From: UBA8516 sp035455245
Lineage (GTDB): Archaea > Thermoproteota > Nitrososphaeria > Nitrososphaerales > Nitrosopumilaceae
DNA length: 64,000 bases
Reading direction: 5' to 3'
NCBI GenBank assembly: GCA_035455245.1
Contig: DATIFN010000046.1
Location: forward strand, 1 to 64,000
The notes beneath the pieces were generated by a model. It made no database searches, was not told the DNA's origin, and worked only from the letters and a program-made list of their open reading frames with translations. How positions within the stretch are numbered: position 1 is the first letter of the stretch; every line of letters starts with the position of its first letter. The translations under genes were made by a program, and so were the position numbers. Shown here in pieces: positions 15,865 to 23,841 of the stretch.

Positions 15865-17013
15865 TTGGCAAAAGTTCTTGGAATAATAGGTGGAGGACAA
15901 TTAGGAATGATGCTTACAGAGGCAGCAGAAAAAATGAATGAGTACATTTCTGATATTATTGTCCTTGATCCAACGAAAAACTGTCCTGCCTCAAAAGTTG
16001 GTGCAAGACAAATAGTTGCTGATTTTAAAAATAAAAATGCCATTGTAGAGTTATCATTACAATCAGATATTATAACCTACGAAATAGAATCTGGAGATAG
16101 CGAGGTTTTGGAATCAATAAACCAGGAGGTGGTAATAAATCCCACTCCTGCGACTCTGAGAATTATTCAAGACAAGTACGTACAGAAGAAATTCCTACGT
16201 GAGAATGGTTTACCTGTAACCGATTTTCTAGAAATTGATTCCCTTGAAGATATCAAGGAAAAAATCAAGTCTTTTGGATATCCAGTGATGCTAAAAGCTA
16301 GAAGAGATGCCTACGATGGAAGAGGAAATTTCAGGATTGAAAAGCCAGAACAAATAACACTTGCCTATGAACAATTTGGTGGTAGAAAGGCTATGCTTGA
16401 GAGAGTTGTTGATTTTCAAAAGGAAATATCGGTAATTGCTGCTAGAAATACAAAAGGAGAGATTGCAACATATCCAGTAGTTGAAAACATTCATGAAGAA
16501 AACATATTAAAAATGACAATTGCACCAGCCAGAGTTAGTAAAAGGATTTCTGAGGAAGCTGAAAAAATTGCAAAAAAAACAATGGTGGTATTACATGGTG
16601 CAGGAGTATTTGGCATAGAAATGTTTCTAACAAAAAAGGAGGAAATTCTCATAAATGAGATATCTCCAAGGGTTCATAATTCTGGACATCATACATTGCA
16701 ATCTAGTGCTACGTCTCAGTTTGAGCAGCATCTGAAGGCAATTCTTGGTTTAGATCTTGGCAGGACTGATCTATTACATAATACTGTGATGTGCAATATT
16801 TTAGGTCCAAAAGGGTTTCAAGGCAAATACAAACCTATAACGATTGATCAAAATAATGGAATATTTCTAAAGATGTACCAAAAAGAAGAGGCAAAACCAC
16901 AACGAAAGATGGGACATTTTAACGTAGTCGATGTTGATAATACAAACAATATCGATTTGCTTATCAAAAAAGCTGAAGAGGTTAAAAGTTTAATAAAATT
17001 CATTTCTGCTTGA
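15865..17013 (+). CDS. purK: 5-(carboxyamino)imidazole ribonucleotide synthase
   Basis: An ATP-grasp enzyme that carboxylates AIR to N5-CAIR with ATP and bicarbonate, paired with PurE next door. It opens with VLGIIGGGQLGMML (nucleotide fold), has the ATP-grasp lysine region YPVMLKARRDAYDGRGN, EKEISVIAAR-like strand, and the metal loop EMFLTK...NEISPRVHNSGH. The TTG at 15865 puts the GGGQLG motif at the usual N-terminal distance. A GTG at 15811 would extend it by 18 residues and also fits a TATA-like run at about 15775-15784, so the start is uncertain. Confidence 0.93.
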   Translation: MAKVLGIIGGGQLGMMLTEAAEKMNEYISDIIVLDPTKNCPASKVGARQIVADFKNKNAIVELSLQSDIITYEIESGDSEVLESINQEVVINPTPATLRIIQDKYVQKKFLRENGLPVTDFLEIDSLEDIKEKIKSFGYPVMLKARRDAYDGRGNFRIEKPEQITLAYEQFGGRKAMLERVVDFQKEISVIAARNTKGEIATYPVVENIHEENILKMTIAPARVSKRISEEAEKIAKKTMVVLHGAGVFGIEMFLTKKEEILINEISPRVHNSGHHTLQSSATSQFEQHLKAILGLDLGRTDLLHNTVMCNILGPKGFQGKYKPITIDQNNGIFLKMYQKEEAKPQRKMGHFNVVDVDNTNNIDLLIKKAEEVKSLIKFISA

Positions 17014-17017
17014 TCTT

Positions 17018-17593
17018 ATGAATTATTCAAAAAAACCCCTGATTGGAATCATAATGGGGTCAAGCTCAGATAGCAAAATAATGAATGGCGCTTCGGAGAT
17101 TCTTGATGATTTTAAAGCGAAGCATGAGGATCAAATAATATCAGCACATAGGACCCCAACAAGGCTTTTGGACTATGCAAACCATGCAGAAAAAAGTGGA
17201 TTCAAGGTGATAATAGCTGGTGCGGGTGGATCCGCGCATCTTCCAGGAATGATTGCTTCACACACAGTAATTCCAGTAATTGGAGTGCCGATAATGGTTT
17301 ACAACGATAAATCTGGAAATTCCGATCGTTTCAAATTTTCGGCCTTTGGAGGTTTAGACTCACTGCTGTCTATTTCCGAGATGCCAACAGGATCTCCAGT
17401 AGTAACCGTAGGAGTAAACAAGGCGACTAATGCAGGTTTGTACGCATTAAAGATACTAGCTAACGAGTTTCCGGACCTACAAAAAAAACTGAAACAACAT
17501 AAAGAAAAACAACGTTATTCTGTGATTAAAGAATCTGAAGAAATGAAGAAAATTGGCTTGTCCAAGTTTGCAAAGAAGAAATACAAGCTCTGA
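17018..17593 (+). CDS. purE: N5-carboxyaminoimidazole ribonucleotide mutase
   Basis: Class I PurE, converting N5-CAIR to CAIR in purine synthesis. It shows the family motif GIIMGSSSDS near residue 12, the SAHRTP active-site loop near 43, and AGAGGSAHLPGM near 68. The C-terminus has a Lys-rich tail of about 30 residues beyond the usual fold. It starts 4 bp after purK, so the two are one operon and the pathway uses the two-step PurK/PurE route. Confidence 0.95.
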   Translation: MNYSKKPLIGIIMGSSSDSKIMNGASEILDDFKAKHEDQIISAHRTPTRLLDYANHAEKSGFKVIIAGAGGSAHLPGMIASHTVIPVIGVPIMVYNDKSGNSDRFKFSAFGGLDSLLSISEMPTGSPVVTVGVNKATNAGLYALKILANEFPDLQKKLKQHKEKQRYSVIKESEEMKKIGLSKFAKKKYKL

Positions 17594-17607
17594 CATATCT
17601 TTTAGGG

Positions 17608-18150
17608 TTGGAGATAAAGGAAATTCTTTACAAATCAATTGATAAACACAGCACGTATATTGTTTCAGATATAGCACAAGGAAAAAGCTCCGAGGTCATT
17701 GAAACCATTTGTGAGGAATGTAAAGGTTCCCTTGAAAAACTAGATGGAAGTAAATCAGAAAATCTAATAACTTTTGCAGAAGCCTTGACTCATTACCTTT
17801 TAACCACTGCGCTGATTCCAAGCCAACGAAAAATTACTTTTAATAATGTCTATTTAGATATTTTGATCCCAGATAATAAGATTCTAAATCTTACTCCAAA
17901 AGATGCTCTCATCATTTCATTTCCAAAAACAAGCGATATTTCTACCATAAAAAATAGATTAATCGAAATTAATAAAATTCAACCAGTTAAAGAAAACATA
18001 TGGTTTGTTTTAGAAAAAAATATGGACATAGGAACACGAGCCTACGCTGTCAATATTAATGGAGATTTACCATTTTCAAACATAATTAACGATATTATCG
18101 GCTTCCTCACAAATAAAAAACAATCAAAACTAAAAATTTTCAAGATATAA
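17608..18150 (+). CDS. Hypothetical protein downstream of purE
   Basis: Not recognised. A 180-residue soluble protein with a helical N-terminal half and alternating strands afterwards (YLDILIPDNKILNLT, ALIISFPK, NIWFVLEKNM). The start is a TTG 14 bp after purE, so it is probably the third gene of that operon. It overlaps the convergent bioD by 11 bp. The D...x...ALIISF order vaguely recalls a degenerate nuclease-type core, but I see no convincing catalytic set. Confidence 0.6.
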   Translation: MEIKEILYKSIDKHSTYIVSDIAQGKSSEVIETICEECKGSLEKLDGSKSENLITFAEALTHYLLTTALIPSQRKITFNNVYLDILIPDNKILNLTPKDALIISFPKTSDISTIKNRLIEINKIQPVKENIWFVLEKNMDIGTRAYAVNINGDLPFSNIINDIIGFLTNKKQSKLKIFKI

Positions 18151-18832
18151 GTGACTTTATGTCAATTTTTTTGCCCACCATTTCAATCATTGTTTCAATT
18201 TCTGAAAAATCCCTTATGAATGGAACTACACCCAGTATACATAATCCACAGATTTCGTGGAGTGTGACAGGGGAATTTTTTTCTGCAATGGAGCCTTTTT
18301 CATCAAAATTGTTTATGATAATTCCTTTTACTTTAATACCATAGTCCTTGCATATTTGACAGGTAAGCATAGTATGATTCAAAGTTCCTAGAGTTGACCT
18401 TGTTACAATAATTGCTTCAATATTCATTGTCTTTATCATATCTGCTACAAAGAGGTTTTTTGTAATTGGTGTCATTATCCCCCCTATACCTTCTACAAGC
18501 AATACGTCATGTATGGAAAGTAATTTTGTATATCTTTCAAGAATTAGTGGCATGTCAATTGGTACCGACAACAGTTTTGATGCGTCATAAGGCGAGGTGG
18601 GGATTGGCAAAAATACAGGATTTATCAAATCTTCAGAATCTTTTACTGAAGAAGCACCTGTTATGATAGAAACATCTGCTGATTTGAACCCAATTTTTTG
18701 TGGAATCCCTGTTGCGATGGGTTTCATGACTCCTACATTTACCCCAAGTTTTTTCATCGAACCCGCAAGACCAGCTGTGATCGCAGTTTTTCCCACTCCA
18801 GTATCAGTACCCGTTATGAAAAATGCTTTCAT
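18140..18832 (-). CDS. bioD: Dethiobiotin synthetase
   Basis: A P-loop enzyme that closes the ureido ring of dethiobiotin from DAPA, CO2 and ATP. The N-terminus has FITGTDTGVGKT (Walker A), MKPIATG follows near residue 42, and VEGIGGIMTP carries the second conserved loop. Length of about 230 aa is normal. ATG 18832 places the P-loop directly at the N-terminus; the 18850 start adds six residues. It is divergent from bioA across 75 bp, so the two may share a control region, although no BirA-type site was seen there. Confidence 0.94.
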   Translation of the reverse strand: MKAFFITGTDTGVGKTAITAGLAGSMKKLGVNVGVMKPIATGIPQKIGFKSADVSIITGASSVKDSEDLINPVFLPIPTSPYDASKLLSVPIDMPLILERYTKLLSIHDVLLVEGIGGIMTPITKNLFVADMIKTMNIEAIIVTRSTLGTLNHTMLTCQICKDYGIKVKGIIINNFDEKGSIAEKNSPVTLHEICGLCILGVVPFIRDFSEIETMIEMVGKKIDIKSLIS

Positions 18833-18907
18833 TTTCCACATATCTCCCAAGACATTCCTTAATAATTCACCGTATCATTATTAATACCAAAACCAGAATT
18901 GCATTAA

Positions 18908-20227
18908 ATGAATTCCAAAAAATACGTTTGGCACCCATATACTCAGATGAGAGAATGGAAAAATTTTGACGTTATCACAAAAGGAGAGGGAATGTGGCTG
19001 ATTGATGTAAAAGGTAACAAATTGCTTGATGGGGTTGCAAGCATGTGGTGTAATGTTTGGGGGCATTCTAAAAAAGAACTTGTAAATGCAATGATAAAAC
19101 AAACAAAAAAACTACAACACTCATCTTTGTTTAATCTTACTAATGATCAAGCAGAGTTACTTTCTGAAAAAATTGTCAAAATATCGCCAGGAATGGACAA
19201 GGTATTTTATTCTGATGATGGGTCTACGGCAATGGAAATTGCAGTAAAGATGGCATTACAATATTGGCAAAATATGGGAATAAAAAATAAAAGCAAAATT
19301 GTTTCATTAAAAAATGGATATCATGGTGATACAACTGGGGCAATGTCTCTTGGTTACGTTCCATTATTTTTTTCAAGATTTAAGAAAATACTTTTTCCAG
19401 TTATTAGAGCACCAACTCCTGAAAAATATAGGATGCCAGCAGGGTTTACTTTTGAAGAATACCAGAAATTTTGTATTGAAAAAATAGAAAACATATTTTC
19501 AAAAAATAACGACATCGCTGCATTTTTTATGGAAAGTGGAGCTCAAGTTGCAGGAGGAGTTGTGATTTATCCAACAGGTTTTCAGAGCAAAATCAGCAAA
19601 TTATGCAAAAAATACAATATATTATTTGTGCTAGATGAAATTGCCACCGGATTTGGAAGATTGGGATCATTAATCGAATACCAGACACAGAACAGTAGAC
19701 CAGATATCGTATCCTATGGGAAAATGCTTACAGGCGGTTATTTACCTTTAGCAGCCACTCTTACTAGTAAGGGAATTTATGAATCATTTCTTGGGAGATA
19801 CGACGAAATGAAACATTTCCTCCATGGTCACACATTTACTGGAAATCCTATCGCTTGTGCAACAGCAATAACCAATCTTGAATTGTACGAGAAAAACAAA
19901 TTAATTTCTGAAGTTCAAAAGAGATCCAAGCAGTTTGAATCTCGAATTTCAGAGATTAATGAATTAAATCGTGTCGGCGATGTAAGACATAGAGGAATGC
20001 TCATGGGAATCGAACTTGTCAGTAACAAAAAGAAAAAGATTTCCATAAAACCAGAAAAATTAGTTTATAAAAAAATTTTTGATGAGGCAAAAAAACATAA
20101 AATATACTTACGGACTCTTGGAAACATCGTGATGTTAGTTCCACCACTTGCAATTTCAAAAAATGAGTTAGATTTCTTACTTGACGGTACAATTGATACG
20201 ATAAAAAAAATTACGAAGGCAATATGA
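18908..20227 (+). CDS. bioA: Adenosylmethionine-8-amino-7-oxononanoate aminotransferase
   Basis: Class III PLP aminotransferase that converts KAPA to DAPA, normally with SAM as amino donor. It has the BioA-type opening WHPYTQM, the DDGSTAMEIAVKMA cofactor loop, YHGDTTGAMS, the DEIATGFGR Asp, and the PLP lysine in SYGKMLTGGYLPLA. Length of 439 aa is usual. The distinctive WHPYTQM motif separates it from ornithine or GABA aminotransferases. It stops next to the stop of the small basic-protein gene. Confidence 0.95.
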   Translation: MNSKKYVWHPYTQMREWKNFDVITKGEGMWLIDVKGNKLLDGVASMWCNVWGHSKKELVNAMIKQTKKLQHSSLFNLTNDQAELLSEKIVKISPGMDKVFYSDDGSTAMEIAVKMALQYWQNMGIKNKSKIVSLKNGYHGDTTGAMSLGYVPLFFSRFKKILFPVIRAPTPEKYRMPAGFTFEEYQKFCIEKIENIFSKNNDIAAFFMESGAQVAGGVVIYPTGFQSKISKLCKKYNILFVLDEIATGFGRLGSLIEYQTQNSRPDIVSYGKMLTGGYLPLAATLTSKGIYESFLGRYDEMKHFLHGHTFTGNPIACATAITNLELYEKNKLISEVQKRSKQFESRISEINELNRVGDVRHRGMLMGIELVSNKKKKISIKPEKLVYKKIFDEAKKHKIYLRTLGNIVMLVPPLAISKNELDFLLDGTIDTIKKITKAI

Positions 20228-20452
20228 CTATCTCCTTCGTGCCTTTCTCAGTTTTACACCAAGCTCTCTAATCATTCTGTTTCTTACAACTAATGAATTC
20301 TTCAGACGCCTTACTTCTCTTCTTGACATGTCACGTTCTCTTTTTGCTCTGTTAAGAATAGCACGGATTGTGATCATTTGTTTGCGAGTTGGAGCTGGTG
20401 TGTTTCTTCGCTTTGAACTCTTGGATCTTTTTGATCGTTTTATAGACGCCAT
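20228..20452 (-). CDS. Very basic 74-aa protein
   Basis: Not recognised. 29 of 74 residues are Lys or Arg, with few acidic residues. The N-terminus is Ser/Lys-rich and likely disordered (residues 1-22), and the rest is probably one or two long helices (MITIRAILNRAKRERD, then RREVRRLKNSLV). Such composition suggests binding to DNA or RNA, but no known ribosomal or chromatin family was identified. It starts with ATG and is tail to tail with bioA at adjacent bases. Confidence 0.65.
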   Translation of the reverse strand: MASIKRSKRSKSSKRRNTPAPTRKQMITIRAILNRAKRERDMSRREVRRLKNSLVVRNRMIRELGVKLRKARRR

Positions 20453-20557
20453 GTGAAATCTGGCATTTTAGTGATAATTAAGTATGGCGTATGAATCATT
20501 TTCGGTACGATCAAAGAAAACAATATTTGTTTTATATCACCAAGTGATGAAAAAGAT

Positions 20558-20716
20558 ATGCCTCAGATCCGTAAATGTCCGAACTGCAAAAAAATATTAC
20601 AAATTAATGAAATTCACAATTGTATTGGAGAATCATCGAGGTTCGCAACATGTGATAAATGCGGCATGCGATACAATCCTGAGAGAGGACACATCTGTCA
20701 CACAGTGATAAAATAA
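20558..20716 (+). CDS. Small zinc-binding protein, 52 aa
   Basis: A 52-residue frame with a first Cys pair CPNC (residues 7-10), IHNC near 22, a second pair CDKC (32-35), and a C-terminal HICH. The pairs fit a zinc ribbon or a Cys/His cluster. TTTATATC at 20531-20538 lies about 24 bp upstream of the ATG, so the transcript is probably leaderless. A longer overlapping frame (20484-20708) looks like a shadow of this gene. Function unknown. Confidence 0.68.
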   Translation: MPQIRKCPNCKKILQINEIHNCIGESSRFATCDKCGMRYNPERGHICHTVIK

Positions 20717-20747
20717 AGTATTCAATATCTCGATGATAAAATGACAA

Positions 20748-20779
20748 TTGTAAACCGGGAAGAAATAATTGGTTTACCG
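20748..20779 (+). promoter_or_regulatory. BirA-type biotin operator upstream of bioB
   Basis: TTGTAAACC (20748-20756), a 14-bp spacer, then GGTTTACCG (20771-20779). The bacterial BirA operator consensus is TTGTAAACC-N14-16-GGTTTACAA, so the left half is exact and the right half matches 7 of 9. It ends about 10 bp before the TATA-like TCTTAATTA (20788-20796) of bioB, where a bound repressor would block TBP/TFB. Reports of BirA sites in archaea exist. The regulator gene is not in this window. Confidence 0.72.
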
Positions 20780-20819
20780 TTAAGAAATCTTAATTAGCCA
20801 ACAAATGAAATGCCTCAAT

Positions 20820-21800
20820 ATGACTTCAGAACTTGAGTTTATTATGAAGTGTAAAGAGAAGGTTTTTGCCGGTCAAAAAATATCTCAAAGCGAAGCAAGA
20901 ATTCTTATTGATGTTTCAGAAAATTCACTGGATCAATTATCGCAGGCGGCTAATTCAATAACAAGAAAATTTAATGGCGATTTCGTTGATGTTGAAACAC
21001 TGGTTAACGCAAAAAAGGGAACCTGCCCAGAAGATTGCTCATTTTGTTCCCAATCAGGCTTTTACAAATCAGGAATTGACACCTACAAACTTTTACCAAA
21101 GAACATCATCATAGATAATGCAAAAAATGCAAAAGAGAATGGCGTTAAAAGTTTCTGTCTAGTATGTGCTTGGCGTGGTCCATCAGAATCTGATTTTGAA
21201 CAGATCTGTGAGATAATACAGGAGGTAAACGACAAAGTTAACATAGAAGTGAATTGTTCCCTCGGATTCATAACAGAAAAAATGGCAATTCGCCTTCAAA
21301 ATCTTGGAGTGAAAAGATATAATCACAATTTAGAAGCCTCAAGAAGTTTCTTTCCAAATATTTGTACTACCCACACATATCAAGATAGAATTGACACAGC
21401 CAAAATTGTGAAAAAGAATGGTCTTGAGCTCTGTTGTGGTGGAATTATAGGGATGGGAGAATCACGAATGCAGCGACTAGAAATGGGTTTTGATCTTTCA
21501 GAATTAAGTCCAGAGGAATGTCCAATCAATATACTAGTACCACAAAAAGGAACACCACTTGAATCTCAGGCCAAATTGTCACTCGGTGAAATACTTCGAA
21601 CAATTGCTGTGTTTAGATTTTTGATGCCAAGAACCATACTGAAGATAGCGGGTGGTCGTGAAATTTATCTTGCTAATGACCAGGAAAAGGTCCTTCTTGG
21701 AGGCGCAAATGGAATTATTACTGGAGGTTATTTGACAATAGGTGGCAACTCTCCAAAGGATGATTTACAGATGATTTCCCAGATAGGACTTGAAGCATAA
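20820..21800 (+). CDS. bioB: Biotin synthase (radical SAM)
   Basis: Radical SAM enzyme inserting sulfur into dethiobiotin. The SAM-cluster motif CPEDCSFCSQS (CxxxCxxC) is near residue 65, with WRGPSE, NHNLEASRSFF and GGIIGMGES following. Cys residues in CLVCAW and CCGG are candidates for the second cluster. ATG 20820 lies about 27 bp from a TATA-like element; ATG 20805 adds five residues. A BirA-type operator precedes the promoter. The 3-prime end overlaps bioF by 11 bp. Confidence 0.95.
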   Translation: MTSELEFIMKCKEKVFAGQKISQSEARILIDVSENSLDQLSQAANSITRKFNGDFVDVETLVNAKKGTCPEDCSFCSQSGFYKSGIDTYKLLPKNIIIDNAKNAKENGVKSFCLVCAWRGPSESDFEQICEIIQEVNDKVNIEVNCSLGFITEKMAIRLQNLGVKRYNHNLEASRSFFPNICTTHTYQDRIDTAKIVKKNGLELCCGGIIGMGESRMQRLEMGFDLSELSPEECPINILVPQKGTPLESQAKLSLGEILRTIAVFRFLMPRTILKIAGGREIYLANDQEKVLLGGANGIITGGYLTIGGNSPKDDLQMISQIGLEA

Positions 21801-22920
21801 ACTTGATTTTGTAAATTCCAGTCTGAAAAAAACCAAAGACCGGAATCTTCATCGAATGTTACAATATAGTTGTACAAAAGGACCATACATCACGTTCAAG
21901 GATAAAAAATTGATCAATCTTTGCTCAAATGATTATCTTGGGCTAGTTACAAATTCCATGACTAATAAACAATTACAATCAAGCTCGAGACTGGTAGCAG
22001 GGAATGATTCTTCGTTTAAAATTTTGGAAGAAAAACTCGCGCACCATAAATCACAAAAATCTGCTTTAATTTTTCCAACAGGATATATGGCTAATTTGGG
22101 TGCAATTTCTACAATTGCTCGAAAGGGTGATGTGATTTTTAGCGACGAATTAAACCACGCTAGTATAATTGAAGCATGTAGGTTATCAGGAGCAAAAATT
22201 ACAGTCTATAAACACAATGATCTAATAGATCTTGAGAGAAAGGTTAAACAAAAACAAAATCGTAATTTCATTGTAACGGAAGGAGTTTTTAGTATGGATG
22301 GTGATTTTGCAAATTTAAAGGAAATTTCACAAATTGCATTAAAAAATGACGCCATACTTATTTTGGATGATGCACATGGAGATTTTGTCGTAGGAGAGGA
22401 TGGAAAGGGTACTGGTAAACTTTTCGGGGTTGAAAAAAAAATTGATCTTTATACAAGTAGTTTGAGTAAAGGACTTGGGGCATTTGGTGGATATGTTTCC
22501 TCAACAAATGAGGTAGTTGACTTTCTGATAAACAACTCAAAATCCTTTATCTATACTTCAGCTCTTCCAAATATTTTGGTCGACCTTGCACTAAAACGGT
22601 TTAATTCAAATAGAGAAAAACAGAGAAAAAAGCTTTGGCAAAATATTCGCCACATGCATTCAGGTCTCAGATCTTTAGGATATGAAGTTAATTCGCCGAG
22701 TCAGATCATCCCAATAATCATAGGCAACGAAAAATTTGCATTAGAATTTGGAAAATATCTTTTCAAAAATGGAATTTTTGTACAACCGATTAGATATCCT
22801 ACAGTTAAAATCAACATGGCAAGAATGAGAATTTCTATCACGGCATGGTTATCTAAAAATCAGATTGAAAAATCACTTGATGTACTAGAACAAGCAGGTA
22901 AAAAATTTAGAATTTTTTAG
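21790..22920 (+). CDS. bioF: 8-amino-7-oxononanoate synthase
   Basis: PLP enzyme of the alpha-oxoamine synthase family, condensing alanine with pimeloyl-ACP or -CoA. It shows NLCSNDYLGL near residue 45, SRLVAGND, DELNHASIIEACRLS, DDAHGDFVVG, and the PLP lysine in TSSLSKGLGAFGGY. It starts with TTG inside the end of bioB, so the two are translationally coupled. With bioA, bioD and bioB it completes synthesis from the pimeloyl step. No bioC, bioH or bioW is in the window. Confidence 0.93.
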   Translation: MKHKLDFVNSSLKKTKDRNLHRMLQYSCTKGPYITFKDKKLINLCSNDYLGLVTNSMTNKQLQSSSRLVAGNDSSFKILEEKLAHHKSQKSALIFPTGYMANLGAISTIARKGDVIFSDELNHASIIEACRLSGAKITVYKHNDLIDLERKVKQKQNRNFIVTEGVFSMDGDFANLKEISQIALKNDAILILDDAHGDFVVGEDGKGTGKLFGVEKKIDLYTSSLSKGLGAFGGYVSSTNEVVDFLINNSKSFIYTSALPNILVDLALKRFNSNREKQRKKLWQNIRHMHSGLRSLGYEVNSPSQIIPIIIGNEKFALEFGKYLFKNGIFVQPIRYPTVKINMARMRISITAWLSKNQIEKSLDVLEQAGKKFRIF

Positions 22921-23012
22921 AGATGACTAAGACGAGCAGCATAATTCAGGTACATTGCAATTGCAATTATTGCACCAAAGATTAATCCAACTAATATCAT
23001 TCTTTTATTCAT
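22917..23012 (-). CDS. Single-helix membrane peptide, 31 aa
   Basis: An ATG-started frame with a basic N-terminus (MNKR) and one hydrophobic helix of about 19 residues (MILVGLIFGAIIAIAMYLN), ending AARLSHL. It overlaps the bioF stop by 4 bp in the opposite direction, and a TATA-like TTTTTATT lies about 30 bp upstream of the ATG. Membrane mini-proteins of this kind are usually missed in annotation. The composition supports coding, but the length keeps confidence moderate. Confidence 0.5.
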   Translation of the reverse strand: MNKRMILVGLIFGAIIAIAMYLNYAARLSHL

Positions 23013-23106
23013 GAAATTTTATCAACAATTCAGGAATAAAAATTGATCTTTGATTTGGATTAGATTTGGAACAATGTATTAATAAAAAAAGGTGGTATTC
23101 AATTTA

Positions 23107-23841
23107 ATGCCAGAAATATCAATTGCAATAGCTGCGATAGCGGGTTTGGGTTCTTTTTTAGCCCCTTGTATATTGCCTATGATACCTGCTTTTCTGGCCT
23201 ATCTTTCTGGTACTACAATAACAGAACTACAGAGAAATAATGGGATTGTGAACCTTGTTTCAAACAGACTAAACATAGTGCTAAATACTGTCTTTTTTGT
23301 GCTGGGGTTTTCTGTGGTCTTTTCAATTTTTGGGGTAATTCTAAACAGTGTCCTGGCTAGCTCAACAACAACCCTAATCTCAGGATTTAATCAGATAGGA
23401 GGTGCAATCATAATTGGGTTTGGCGCTTTCATGCTGTTGTCAACCAAAATTCGGGTATTAAATTTTGAAAAAAAAACTTTTCCAAATCGAACAAAATCTA
23501 GTTATCCAATATCATTTCTTTTTGGATTGGCCTTTGCTGCAGGATGGACTCCGTGCATTGGTCCAATATTAGGAAGTATACTTACTTTGGCTGCAACATC
23601 ACCTGGGCAAGCATTTACTTTATTGCTCACTTATTCACTTGGACTTGGAATTCCATTTATCTTAATGGGAGTGTTCTTTTCAAGATTTACAAGAATAATA
23701 AGAGGACTAAGTAAACATCTAAAATATTATTCAATAATAATGGGCTCATTAATCATAATATTGGGAGTTCTGGTGTATACAAACCAACTAGCAACAATTG
23801 CAAGCTTTCCATTTTTGAATAATTTATTGTTACAAGAATGA
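23107..23841 (+). CDS. CcdA/DsbD-type thiol electron-transfer membrane protein
   Basis: A six-helix membrane protein of about 244 residues with the CcdA Cys positions: FLAPCILPMIPAFLAYLSG in helix 1 and GWTPCIGPILGS in helix 4. Such proteins pass electrons from cytoplasmic thioredoxin to extracytoplasmic thiol proteins. AGGTGG at 23090-23095 sits about 11 bp before ATG 23107, which I prefer to GTG 23092. Its stop overlaps the following thioredoxin-like gene (ATGA), making the pair an obvious functional unit. Confidence 0.9.
   Translation: MPEISIAIAAIAGLGSFLAPCILPMIPAFLAYLSGTTITELQRNNGIVNLVSNRLNIVLNTVFFVLGFSVVFSIFGVILNSVLASSTTTLISGFNQIGGAIIIGFGAFMLLSTKIRVLNFEKKTFPNRTKSSYPISFLFGLAFAAGWTPCIGPILGSILTLAATSPGQAFTLLLTYSLGLGIPFILMGVFFSRFTRIIRGLSKHLKYYSIIMGSLIIILGVLVYTNQLATIASFPFLNNLLLQE

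Noticed and set aside
20484..20708. Plus-strand frame of 74 codons
   Set aside because: Out of frame with the 52-aa Cys-rich gene at 20558, which has a TATA box and Cys pairs; the longer frame has no such support.
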